NCBI GenBank assembly: GCA_949077355.1
Contig: CARUQW010000039.1
Coordinates: 344 to 14,847, forward strand
Length of the DNA: 14,504 bases
Direction of reading: 5' to 3'
Source: an uncultured Clostridia bacterium
Lineage (GTDB): Bacteria; Bacillota; Clostridia; TANB77; CAG-508
A model generated the notes under the pieces. That model was given only the letters and a program-made list of their open reading frames with translations, ran no database searches and was not told the origin of the DNA. The position numbers and the translations under genes were made by a program. This document shows, piece by piece, positions 6,238 to 12,588 of the stretch (position 1 is its first letter; each line of letters opens with the position of its first letter).

Positions 6238-7666
6238 ATGCTTAAAAATGTACAATTTAATAAAATTATATTAGGATTATTTTTAATAGGAATTATTATA
6301 ATGAGTGGGTTAGGAATTTTTTTCCTAACCTCATTGCAAGGTTTGAATGAACAATTACAAGCAGGACAGGCTGTTAATGTGCAAACATTACAAAGCAAGA
6401 CCATTTGGGTATTAGGCGTAGCGGGAATTTTATTTGCTCTTATTGGAATTGCAACAGCAATATTTCTGTCCAAATTTATTATTTATCCGATTAATAAACT
6501 AATACGAAGTGCTGAAAAAATAGCAGAAGAAGATAAAAATGGGAAGAAATTGTTAAAAGCTAAAAAAGGAAATGAAGCACAAGATTTAGAAAATGTGTTA
6601 GGTGTTATGACTACTGAATTAAAGGATAAATTGAGCGAAGTATCAACGCAAAAAAATCAAATAGAAACAATTTTACTTCACATGACAGATGGAATTATTG
6701 CTTTTAACATGAAAGGTGAAATTATTTTAATCAATCCAGCAGCTAAAAAGTCATTAAGTATTCGACCAGAAGATAATACATTTGATGATATTTTTAAAAA
6801 GTTTGATTTAGATATCAATATGGAAAAAGTAATCTATTTGGAAAATTGGACCTCTACCGAACAAAGAATTCAAGTAGAAGATAAATATATGAATGTATTT
6901 TTTGCGCCATTTAAAAATGAAACAGATAGACCAGATGGTGTTATAGCGGTAATACAAGATATTACAGAACATGTAAAATTAGATAATATGCAAAGGGAAT
7001 TTGTCGCAGACGTATCACATGAATTGAAAACCCCAATTACATCGATTATGGGGTATGCTGATACTTTGTTAGAAGGTGAATATGATAAAGAAACGCAAAC
7101 AAAATTCTTAAATGTAATTGCAACAGAAGCTAGAAGAATGGCAAAATTAGTTACCGATTTGTTAACTTTATCAAGATATGATAATAATAAAAAGAATACA
7201 CAAAAAGAAGCTTTTGATTTAGGTGATTTAGTAAAGAAATGTCAAGACAAATTAGCCATTGAAATTAAAAAGAAACAGCATAAAGTAAATTGTTTTGTAA
7301 CAGCAGATGTTCCACCAGTTTATGCAGATAAATATGATATTGAAAGAGTAGTGTTAAATATTTTGACAAATAGTATTAAATATACAAAAGATGGTGGAGA
7401 AATCAAAATATATGTAGGATTTGTCTATAATGATGCCTATATCAAGGTTTTTGATAATGGAATTGGAATTCCAGAAGAAGACTTAAATCGAATTTTTGAA
7501 AGATTTTATCGAGTTGATAAGGCTCGTACAAGAGAAATGGGAGGTACTGGACTTCGGACTTTCTATTGCTAAAGAAATCTTAGATAAAAATGGTGGAAGT
7601 ATTGATATAAAAAGTGTTGTAGGAGAAGGAACCGAAGTAGTTGTACGAATTCCTACGAAGCAATAA
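6238..7666 (+). CDS. Membrane sensor histidine kinase (PhoR/WalK-like), requiring one +1 frameshift
   Basis: Dimeric membrane sensor kinase that autophosphorylates on His and passes phosphate to a response regulator. The frame 6238-7554 (439 aa) plus 7556-7663 (36 aa) gives 475 aa ending at TAA 7664-7666. Order: TM1 about 10-33, an extracytoplasmic loop of only about 22 residues, TM2 about 57-80, HAMP about 80-130, a PAS domain about 143-245, the HisKA H-box FVADVSHELKTP with H261, the N-box around LNILTNSIKYT near 373-383, the G1 box DNGIGIP at 406-412, and the F box ERFYRVDK. The G2 box GGTGLGLSIAK is completed only if C7555 is skipped. The unshifted frame gives Arg-Thr-Phe-Tyr-Cys and stops at 7572, losing the ATP-lid glycine and the C-terminal strand. 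The start has an AGAGGG site. No response regulator gene is adjacent, so it is an orphan here. Confidence 0.88.
7555..7558 (+). other. Putative +1 recoding site 3 (in-frame CGG-A) in the histidine kinase
   Basis: The frame reads ACT GGA CTT CGG ACT TTC TAT TGC TAA. Skipping C7555 reads GGA CTT GGA CTT TCT ATT GCT, the canonical GLGLSIA of the G2 ATP-lid box. Here P-site slippage CUU to UUC would be feasible, as in the CUU slip of prfB. A GGGAGG stretch lies at 7539-7544, 7 nt before CTT, but it simply encodes Gly-Gly. Confidence 0.65.
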
Positions 7667-7692
7667 AGGAAAACTCATATTTTTAATTTTCA

Positions 7693-7721
7693 TTGATAAG
7701 TTAAAAAAAATGATGTATAAT
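7693..7721 (+). promoter_or_regulatory. Probable sigma-A promoter for lepB-holB-ricT
   Basis: TTGATA (7693-7698) and TATAAT (7716-7721) are spaced by 17 nt, in the 131-nt gap between the kinase and lepB. Transcription would start near 7728. Five of six -35 bases and all six -10 bases match consensus. Confidence 0.75.
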
Positions 7722-7737
7722 AATAGGAGATTAAAAA

Positions 7738-7779
7738 ATGAAAAATTGCCAAATAAATCTGGAACCATTGGCAATTTAA
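7738..7779 (+). CDS. Possible 13-codon leader ORF overlapping a hairpin upstream of lepB
   Basis: ATG at 7738 is preceded by AGGAG (7725-7729) at ideal spacing and encodes MKNCQINLEPLAI before TAA. The ORF almost exactly covers a perfect 10-bp hairpin (7743-7752 with 7768-7777, 15-nt loop). The predicted transcript start lies about 10 nt before the ATG, so the Shine-Dalgarno would sit at the very 5' end. It could be a translated leader that controls folding ahead of lepB, or chance. No product function is claimed. Confidence 0.3.
   Translation: MKNCQINLEPLAI
7743..7777 (+). repeat. Perfect 10-bp hairpin in the lepB leader
   Basis: AAATTGCCAA (7743-7752) is the exact reverse complement of TTGGCAATTT (7768-7777). 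The loop is 15 nt, and no T run follows, so it is not an obvious terminator. It ends 7 nt before the lepB ribosome binding site and may shape lepB mRNA folding or stability. Confidence 0.6.
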
Positions 7780-7797
7780 AATAGAGGAGAGATTAGA

Positions 7798-8433
7798 TTG
7801 AGTGAAAAAGTAAAAGAAATATTAGAATGGACTTATTGCATTATTATTGCGTTGGTATTAGCAATGTTATTTCGTTTCTTTATAGGTACACCAACAATTG
7901 TAAAACAAGTATCTATGAAACCAACCTTGATACAAGATGAAAGATTATGGTTAAACCGTTGGGGAAGAACAACTAAAACATTACCCAAAAGAGGTGAAAT
8001 TATAACCTTTGAAGAACCTTCTAAAGTAACCTATTCACCTTCTGAAAAACCAGATCAAAATAATCCAGTGGCAAAGTATGATAAAAAGAATGCTGGTCAA
8101 TGGTTTGTAAAAGAATTTTTAGAAATCGGGAAGAGAAGCTATATTAAAAGAGTCATTGCTTTGCCAGGAGAACATGTTGAAATCAAACAAGGAAAAGTTT
8201 TTATTAATGGAGAAGTATTAGAAGAACCATATTTACAAGAAGGAATTGTTACAGATGTATTAGGAGAAGGTTTTGATGACTTTATAGTACCAGAAAATTA
8301 TATCTTTGCGATGGGAGACAATAGAAATCATAGTACCGATTGTAGAGCTTTTGGTTGTGTTCCATTAGAAGAAATTGAAAGTACAGTGGCAATTAGAATT
8401 TGGCCATTAAATAAATGGGGAAAAGTAGACTAA
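7798..8433 (+). CDS. lepB: Signal peptidase I
   Basis: Membrane Ser/Lys peptidase that removes signal peptides from exported preproteins on the outer face of the membrane. It is 211 aa, with one N-terminal TM helix about residues 12-29. The box-B nucleophile is S39 in VSMKPTL, the general base is K117 in YIKRVIALPGE, and box E is GDNRNHSTDCRAFG (173-186), where the usual second Ser of the DSR triplet is Cys182 while the structural S179 is kept. The start is TTG at 7798, 9 nt after GAGG (7785-7788). The next ATG, at 7864, would remove most of the anchor helix. It heads a tight group with holB 22 nt downstream. Confidence 0.93.
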   Translation: MSEKVKEILEWTYCIIIALVLAMLFRFFIGTPTIVKQVSMKPTLIQDERLWLNRWGRTTKTLPKRGEIITFEEPSKVTYSPSEKPDQNNPVAKYDKKNAGQWFVKEFLEIGKRSYIKRVIALPGEHVEIKQGKVFINGEVLEEPYLQEGIVTDVLGEGFDDFIVPENYIFAMGDNRNHSTDCRAFGCVPLEEIESTVAIRIWPLNKWGKVD

Positions 8434-8455
8434 TTAGAGAATTAAGAGGTAAAGG

Positions 8456-9343
8456 ATGTTTGAAAAAGTAATAGGAAATGAAGCAATAAAGGAAATGCTA
8501 GCAAACGCAATTGAAAATGCTACAACATCACACAGTTATTTATTTGTTGGAGTAGAAGGAATTGGAAAAAAGATGCTGGCGACAGAATTTGCTAAAAATA
8601 TATTATGTTTAGAAAAAGAAGCAAATCATACCTGTAAGTCTTGTATTGAATTTGATAGTAATAATCATCCAGACTTTATGTGCATAGAGCCAGATGGGAA
8701 TCGCATTAAAATTGAACAAATTCGTTTTTTGCAAAAAAAAATACAAGAAAAACCAATTATAGCAAACCAAAAAGTATATCTTATTAATGATGCAGATACG
8801 ATGACAACAGAAGCGCAAAATTGTTTATTAAAAACATTAGAAGAGCCACCATCATTTGCTACTATTATTTTGATAGGAAGTCAAGAAAATGCTTTTTTAA
8901 CTACCATAAAATCTAGATGTATGATACTTCACTTTCAAACAATTGAAGATGAAAAAATCAAACAATACCTGGAAACAAACTATGGCATGACAAATCTTAC
9001 AGCAAAACGACTAACAATGTTTCAAGGAAGCATTGGAAAAGCCATATCCTTGAAAGATAAACAAGCAGAATATGAAAAAATAGAAACCATGATAGAAGCA
9101 TTAGAAAAAAAAGATTTGATGGATGTAATGCAATTAGCAGAACCATTGTACAAAGCAAAAGAGGAAATTTTTGAGATATTAGAATATATCAATATATTGT
9201 TGTTAAAACAAGCAAAAGAAAATTATTTGTACACAGATTGTATCAAAATTGTGGAAAATACAAAAAAAAGGTTGAAACAAAATGGAAATTATGATATGTG
9301 TATAGATAACTTAGTTTTTAATATGTGGGAACAACTAATTTGA
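8456..9343 (+). CDS. holB: DNA polymerase III delta-prime subunit (clamp loader)
   Basis: AAA+ subunit of the sliding-clamp loader at the replication fork. It is 295 aa. Walker A GVEGIGKK is at 32-39, a Walker-B-like NDAD at 111-114 is followed by AQNCLLKTLEEPP, and the sensor-1/arginine-finger motif SRC is at 153-155. The zinc module has only three cysteines, C51, C60 and C63, where the family usually has four. H58 or another residue may fill in, or zinc is not bound. The start ATG at 8456 follows AGAGGTAAAGG. The order holB then ricT (yaaT) is conserved in Firmicutes and supports the call over DnaX or a generic AAA+ ATPase. Confidence 0.92.
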   Translation: MFEKVIGNEAIKEMLANAIENATTSHSYLFVGVEGIGKKMLATEFAKNILCLEKEANHTCKSCIEFDSNNHPDFMCIEPDGNRIKIEQIRFLQKKIQEKPIIANQKVYLINDADTMTTEAQNCLLKTLEEPPSFATIILIGSQENAFLTTIKSRCMILHFQTIEDEKIKQYLETNYGMTNLTAKRLTMFQGSIGKAISLKDKQAEYEKIETMIEALEKKDLMDVMQLAEPLYKAKEEIFEILEYINILLLKQAKENYLYTDCIKIVENTKKRLKQNGNYDMCIDNLVFNMWEQLI

Positions 9344-9376
9344 AATTTGCAAGTAGTAGAAAGGATAGGAATTCAG

Positions 9377-10267
9377 TTGAAAAATATAATAGGGGTAAGA
9401 TTTAAGAAATTAGGAAAAATCTATTTCTTTAATCCAAAAAATCTAAGAGTAGCAAAAGGTGATAAAGTTATCGTAGAAACAGCACAAGGAGAAGAATATG
9501 GAGAAGTTATGATACCAAATCGTTGGGTAGAAGATGATAAAATTGTAACACCTTTGAAAAAAGTACTGAGAATTGCTAATTATAAAGATCACAAGCATTA
9601 TGAAGAATGTAGAAAAAAAGAAAAAGAAGCATTTGGAATTTGTATCAAAAAAATAAAAGAACATAAATTAGAAATGACATTAACAGATGTAGAATATAAA
9701 TTTGATAATAGCAAAATTTTATTTTATTTTACAGCAGATGGACGAATTGACTTTAGAGAATTAGTAAAAGACTTAGCAGCCATTTATAAAACACGTATAG
9801 AATTGAGACAAATAGGTGTAAGAGATGAAGTAAAACGAATTGGAGGAAATGGTGTTTGTGGTAGAGAACTTTGTTGTTGTTCTTTCTTAAGTGACTTTGA
9901 AACCGTATCTATTAAGATGGCAAAAGAGCAAAACATGTCATTAAATCCATCCAAAATATCAGGAAATTGTGGAAGACTAATGTGCTGTTTAAAATATGAA
10001 AACGATGTCTATGAAGAAAAACTAAAAAGACTTCCTAACATAGGAGCTATTGTAAAAACAGAAGATGGAGAAGGAGAAGTAGAATCCATTGAAACATTAA
10101 AAGAAAGAGTAAGAGTAAAAATAAAAGATAATGAAGGCGATGGATACTTTTATAAAAGATATGATGCCAAGGATATAAAAATAATTAAAGATGTAATAGT
10201 AGAAAAAGTTGACAAAGAAGAATTAGAACACAAAAAAGAACTAGAAGAACTAGAAAAGAAGGATTAA
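9377..10267 (+). CDS. ricT: RicT/YaaT, PSP1-domain iron-sulfur regulator
   Basis: PSP1-family protein. In Bacillus, RicT acts with RicA and RicF in an Fe-S complex that directs RNase Y processing and influences sporulation and competence. TTG at 9377 is preferred over the in-frame TTG at 9347. It has AAAGGATAGGA just upstream, and it gives an N-terminus MKNIIGVRFKKLGKIYFF that matches the family, whereas 9347 has no ribosome binding site. That gives 296 aa. Conserved cysteine groups: C161 and C166-C168 (VCGRELCCCS), and C198, C203 and C204 (GNCGRLMCC). The last 20 or so residues are a charged, probably coiled tail rich in Glu and Lys. It follows holB by 33 nt. Confidence 0.92.
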   Translation: MKNIIGVRFKKLGKIYFFNPKNLRVAKGDKVIVETAQGEEYGEVMIPNRWVEDDKIVTPLKKVLRIANYKDHKHYEECRKKEKEAFGICIKKIKEHKLEMTLTDVEYKFDNSKILFYFTADGRIDFRELVKDLAAIYKTRIELRQIGVRDEVKRIGGNGVCGRELCCCSFLSDFETVSIKMAKEQNMSLNPSKISGNCGRLMCCLKYENDVYEEKLKRLPNIGAIVKTEDGEGEVESIETLKERVRVKIKDNEGDGYFYKRYDAKDIKIIKDVIVEKVDKEELEHKKELEELEKKD

Positions 10268-10381
10268 AGAAAGGGATTAGAGGGATGACTTTAGTTGTTA
10301 TGAGTGTAAACGAATTACAGATAAGTAATGCCTGAAGGTGTATTTCTTAAAATCCCTGTTGAATTGTGGGAGGTGAAAAAG

Positions 10382-10552
10382 ATGGCATATAAAATTACAG
10401 ATAAATGTATTTCTTGTGGAGCTTGTGCAGCAGAGTGTCCAGTAGGATGTATCTCTCAAGGCGATGAAAGATTTGTAATTGATCAATCAGCTTGTATCAG
10501 TTGTGGTACTTGTGCTGGGGTTTGTCCAGTTGAAGCACCAGAAGAAGAATAA
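10382..10552 (+). CDS. 2x[4Fe-4S] bacterial-type ferredoxin
   Basis: Small soluble electron carrier, 56 aa, with two [4Fe-4S] motifs: C9-x2-C12-x2-C15-x3-C19-P and C38-x2-C41-x2-C44-x3-C48-P. An extra Cys at 23 replaces the Ala usual in clostridial ferredoxins. The start is ATG at 10382 with a strong GGGAGGTG site (10368-10375). The in-frame ATG at 10328 has no ribosome binding site and adds 18 non-family residues. It probably accepts electrons from oxidoreductases such as the PorAB encoded nearby on the other strand, though it is not in the same operon. The 114 nt before it hold no clear promoter or known riboswitch. Confidence 0.95.
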   Translation: MAYKITDKCISCGACAAECPVGCISQGDERFVIDQSACISCGTCAGVCPVEAPEEE

Positions 10553-10566
10553 AATACATAATAGGA

Positions 10567-10597
10567 AAGGAATATTCAATAAGAGTATTTCTTTTTT
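10567..10597 (+). terminator. Rho-independent terminator after the ferredoxin gene
   Basis: AAGGAATATTC (10567-10577) pairs with GAGTATTTCTT (10583-10593), 11 bp including two G-U pairs. The loop is 5 nt and a T tract runs to 10597. It lies 14 nt after the ferredoxin stop. Confidence 0.8.
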
Positions 10598-10625
10598 GTT
10601 GTATAGGTAGGTCACAAAATTTTAC

Positions 10626-10767
10626 TAAGGCAATTGCTTAAAAATATTTGGTGATATAGACCATACACTTTTGGAATTTCTTAAATAAATATGAATGATA
10701 TTTATTTAAGAAGTTCTTATCATTTAACATGGTCTATATTACCAAATTATTTTAGAAGATTGCCTTA
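10626..10767 (+). repeat. 142-bp imperfect palindrome with nested hairpin (MITE-like or structured RNA)
   Basis: Outer arms 10626-10664 and 10729-10767 are both 39 nt and pair at about 32 positions plus one G-U pair. The ends TAAGGCAAT/ATTGCCTTA and ATATAGACCAT/ATGGTCTATAT are perfect. Inside is a perfect 13-bp hairpin (10680-10692 with 10698-10710, loop GAATG). A TA at each edge could be a target duplication of the IS630/mariner type, suggesting a non-autonomous element. It fills about half of the 283-nt gap between the ferredoxin gene and the membrane protein gene. No coding sequence is seen in it. Confidence 0.7.
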
Positions 10768-10773
10768 TTTTGC

Positions 10774-10811
10774 TTGCTTTCTGGTATAAATTGAGGTATA
10801 ACAGATATAAT
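10774..10811 (+). promoter_or_regulatory. Probable promoter for the membrane-protein/thiN unit
   Basis: A consensus TATAAT is at 10806-10811, 25 nt before the ATG, but it has no good -35 at 17 nt. An alternative pair is TTGCTT (10774-10779) and TATAAC (10797-10802), spaced by 17 nt. Some promoter is expected here because a terminator lies upstream. Confidence 0.45.
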
Positions 10812-10835
10812 GATAAAAAGATGGGAGTTATTTAA

Positions 10836-11951
10836 ATGTCAGAAAATATAAAAAAAGAGCAAGAGGAGAAAACAGAGATAGAGGTATTACAGCAGGAAGT
10901 AAAGCCAGCTAATAAGAAAGTAATCGTTTTCAACTTTATATTGATTCTAGTTATTTTTATTGGTTTGTTTTTTTATATGGTAAAGGTAGATGGAATTGAT
11001 AATATAAAAGAAGTACTGAGACAAGTAGATTATAAATGGGTGATAGCGGGATTGATTTGTTTAATAGTGCATTGGATTTGTGAAGCTAGTAATTTACATA
11101 TTCCAATTAAGAAAATGTATCCTAAACAACGTTTTACAAATTCTTTTAAAGTATCCATGTTAGGTCAATTATTCAATAATATTACACCATTTTCCACAGG
11201 AGGACAGCCAATGCAAGCCTATGAATTGAACAAAACAGGAAAAAGAGTAAGTGATTCATTATCTGCTATGGCCATGAAATTTATTATTACGCAGACAGCA
11301 TTGGTAGTATCAACGATAATAGTCGTTTCATTTGAATTTTCTTTTTTTGCTAACTTAATGCAAAATTATGTATGGATTGCCATAGTTGGATTTGCTGTTA
11401 ATATCTTAGCAATTATAATTGTTATTCTAGCAGGAATAAAAAAGAAAATGATAACATTTTTTACGACACCAATTATTAAACTATTGGGAAAAATTTATAT
11501 ATTTAAAAAGCCAGAAGAAACGATAGAAAAATTAGATAAGAGTATAGATAATTTCAGAGAACAATTTTTATTTATGAAATCAGAAAAAAAGATGGTAGTA
11601 AAGATGTTCATAACAGCAGTAATACAAAGTTTTGCATATTACTCTATTACGTATATGGTATATCGTGCTTTTGGAAATAGCGGAATAACCTTTTGGCAAA
11701 TTATACCAACACAAGCCTTTTTATTGCTAATTATGACATTTATTCCAACGCCAGGTTCAGGACTAGGAGCAGAAGGCGGATTTTATTTACTATTTAATTC
11801 TATATTCCAACAAGGAAGCATTAATATGTCAATTTTGTTTTGGAGAATATATACTTTTTATTTACCAATTATAGTGGGAGCTTTATTTTTGATACCAATA
11901 AAAAGAAAGGAGAAAAATGGAAACACTAATTGTTGCAGGAGGAGAAATTGA
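10836..11951 (+). CDS. Lysylphosphatidylglycerol synthase TM region / UPF0104 family membrane protein (flippase-like)
   Basis: Integral membrane protein of the family that includes the flippase half of MprF (TIGR00374/UPF0104). Substrate unknown, perhaps a lipid. It is 371 aa: about 45 charged N-terminal residues rich in Glu and Lys, then about eight TM helices. Family signatures are a FNNITPFSTGGQP segment near 125-137 and PTPGSGLGAEGGF near 306-318. No aminoacyl-transferase domain is fused to it. The start ATG at 10836 has GGGAG at 10823-10827. Its last 35 nt overlap the start of thiN and include the thiN ribosome binding site, so the lysine/arginine-rich tail may be a by-product of that overlap and the two genes are probably translationally coupled. 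Confidence 0.85.
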   Translation: MSENIKKEQEEKTEIEVLQQEVKPANKKVIVFNFILILVIFIGLFFYMVKVDGIDNIKEVLRQVDYKWVIAGLICLIVHWICEASNLHIPIKKMYPKQRFTNSFKVSMLGQLFNNITPFSTGGQPMQAYELNKTGKRVSDSLSAMAMKFIITQTALVVSTIIVVSFEFSFFANLMQNYVWIAIVGFAVNILAIIIVILAGIKKKMITFFTTPIIKLLGKIYIFKKPEETIEKLDKSIDNFREQFLFMKSEKKMVVKMFITAVIQSFAYYSITYMVYRAFGNSGITFWQIIPTQAFLLLIMTFIPTPGSGLGAEGGFYLLFNSIFQQGSINMSILFWRIYTFYLPIIVGALFLIPIKRKEKNGNTNCCRRRN

Positions 11952-12564
11952 TAAAAATGATTTAAGGAAATATCGTAGAGAACATGAAGGTTATAATATT
12001 ATTGCAGTAGATAAAGGACTAGAAGAATTAGAGCGAGAAAATATAATACCGAATCATGTAGTAGGAGATTTTGATTCCATTTCAAAAAAAATATTGAAAC
12101 ATTATCAAAGTAATTCGCAGATTATTTTTCATAAATATAATCCAGAAAAAGATAATACAGACACCGATATTGCAATACAGTTGGCGATACAACTGCAAAG
12201 TTCTAGTATTATAATTATAGGGGCATTGGGAAAGAGAATGGACCATGCTATTGCAAATATACATATTTTAAAGAAAGCTTTAGATGCTAAAATTCCATGT
12301 CAAATCGTAGATGCGTATAATAAAATTTATTTAATAAAGGAAAAATATACTTTATATAAGGATGCGATTCATGGTAAGTATATTTCTTTGATTCCATTGA
12401 CAACAGAAGTAAAAGGAATTACATTAAAAGGATTTAAATATCCATTAGAAAAGTATTCATTACCAATAGGAGTTAGCTTGGGAATTAGTAACGAAATAGT
12501 AGAAGAAGAGGCTACAATTGAGTTAGAAGAGGGAATTTTAATTGTAATTGAAAGCAGGGATTAG
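11917..12564 (+). CDS. thiN: Thiamine pyrophosphokinase
   Basis: Transfers pyrophosphate from ATP to thiamine, giving thiamine diphosphate (TPP) directly in salvage. It is 215 aa, the usual length. Motifs: GDFDS at 50-54, KDNTDTD at 78-84 and GKRMDH at 105-110, which are the nucleotide- and metal-binding signatures, followed by a beta-rich thiamine-binding C-terminal domain. The start ATG at 11917 has AAAGGAG at 11906-11912 inside the end of the preceding gene. The stop TAG lies within a palindrome shared with porB, which converges from the other strand. Its product TPP is the cofactor of PorB, but the facing orientation argues against a common transcript. Confidence 0.94.
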   Translation: METLIVAGGEIDKNDLRKYRREHEGYNIIAVDKGLEELERENIIPNHVVGDFDSISKKILKHYQSNSQIIFHKYNPEKDNTDTDIAIQLAIQLQSSSIIIIGALGKRMDHAIANIHILKKALDAKIPCQIVDAYNKIYLIKEKYTLYKDAIHGKYISLIPLTTEVKGITLKGFKYPLEKYSLPIGVSLGISNEIVEEEATIELEEGILIVIESRD

Positions 12565-12588
12565 AGGCGTTTCCTCTAATCCCTGTTT
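12552..12588. terminator. Bidirectional hairpin between convergent thiN and porB
   Basis: CAGGGATTAGAGG (12555-12567) pairs perfectly with CCTCTAATCCCTG (12573-12585) around CGTTT, and can be extended by about 3 bp. The T tracts on both sides are short. The stems contain both stop codons: TAG of thiN at 12562-12564 and TAG of porB at 12576-12578. Each gene therefore ends in AGG/CGG-free Arg-Asp codons encoded by the palindrome. Confidence 0.8.

Noticed and set aside
7539..7558. prfB-type frameshift site (Shine-Dalgarno plus CUU slip) in the histidine kinase
   Set aside because: GGGAGG is 7 nt from CTT rather than 3, and it is needed to encode Gly-Gly. The two ftsW sites have neither element, so it cannot be the common mechanism.
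10285..10335. 16-codon ORF (MTLVVMSVNELQISNA) between ricT and the ferredoxin gene
   Set aside because: AAGGGA lies at workable spacing, but there is no family, no downstream control structure and no other support. Likely chance in AT-rich DNA.
10268..10381. Possible riboswitch or long-range hairpin (AGGGATT with AAATCCCT) before the ferredoxin gene
   Set aside because: Only 7-8 bp with a loop of about 70 nt and no recognisable riboswitch core.
10328..10381. 18-residue N-terminal extension of the ferredoxin
   Set aside because: The ATG at 10328 has no ribosome binding site, while GGGAGGTG precedes the ATG at 10382 and the family begins there.
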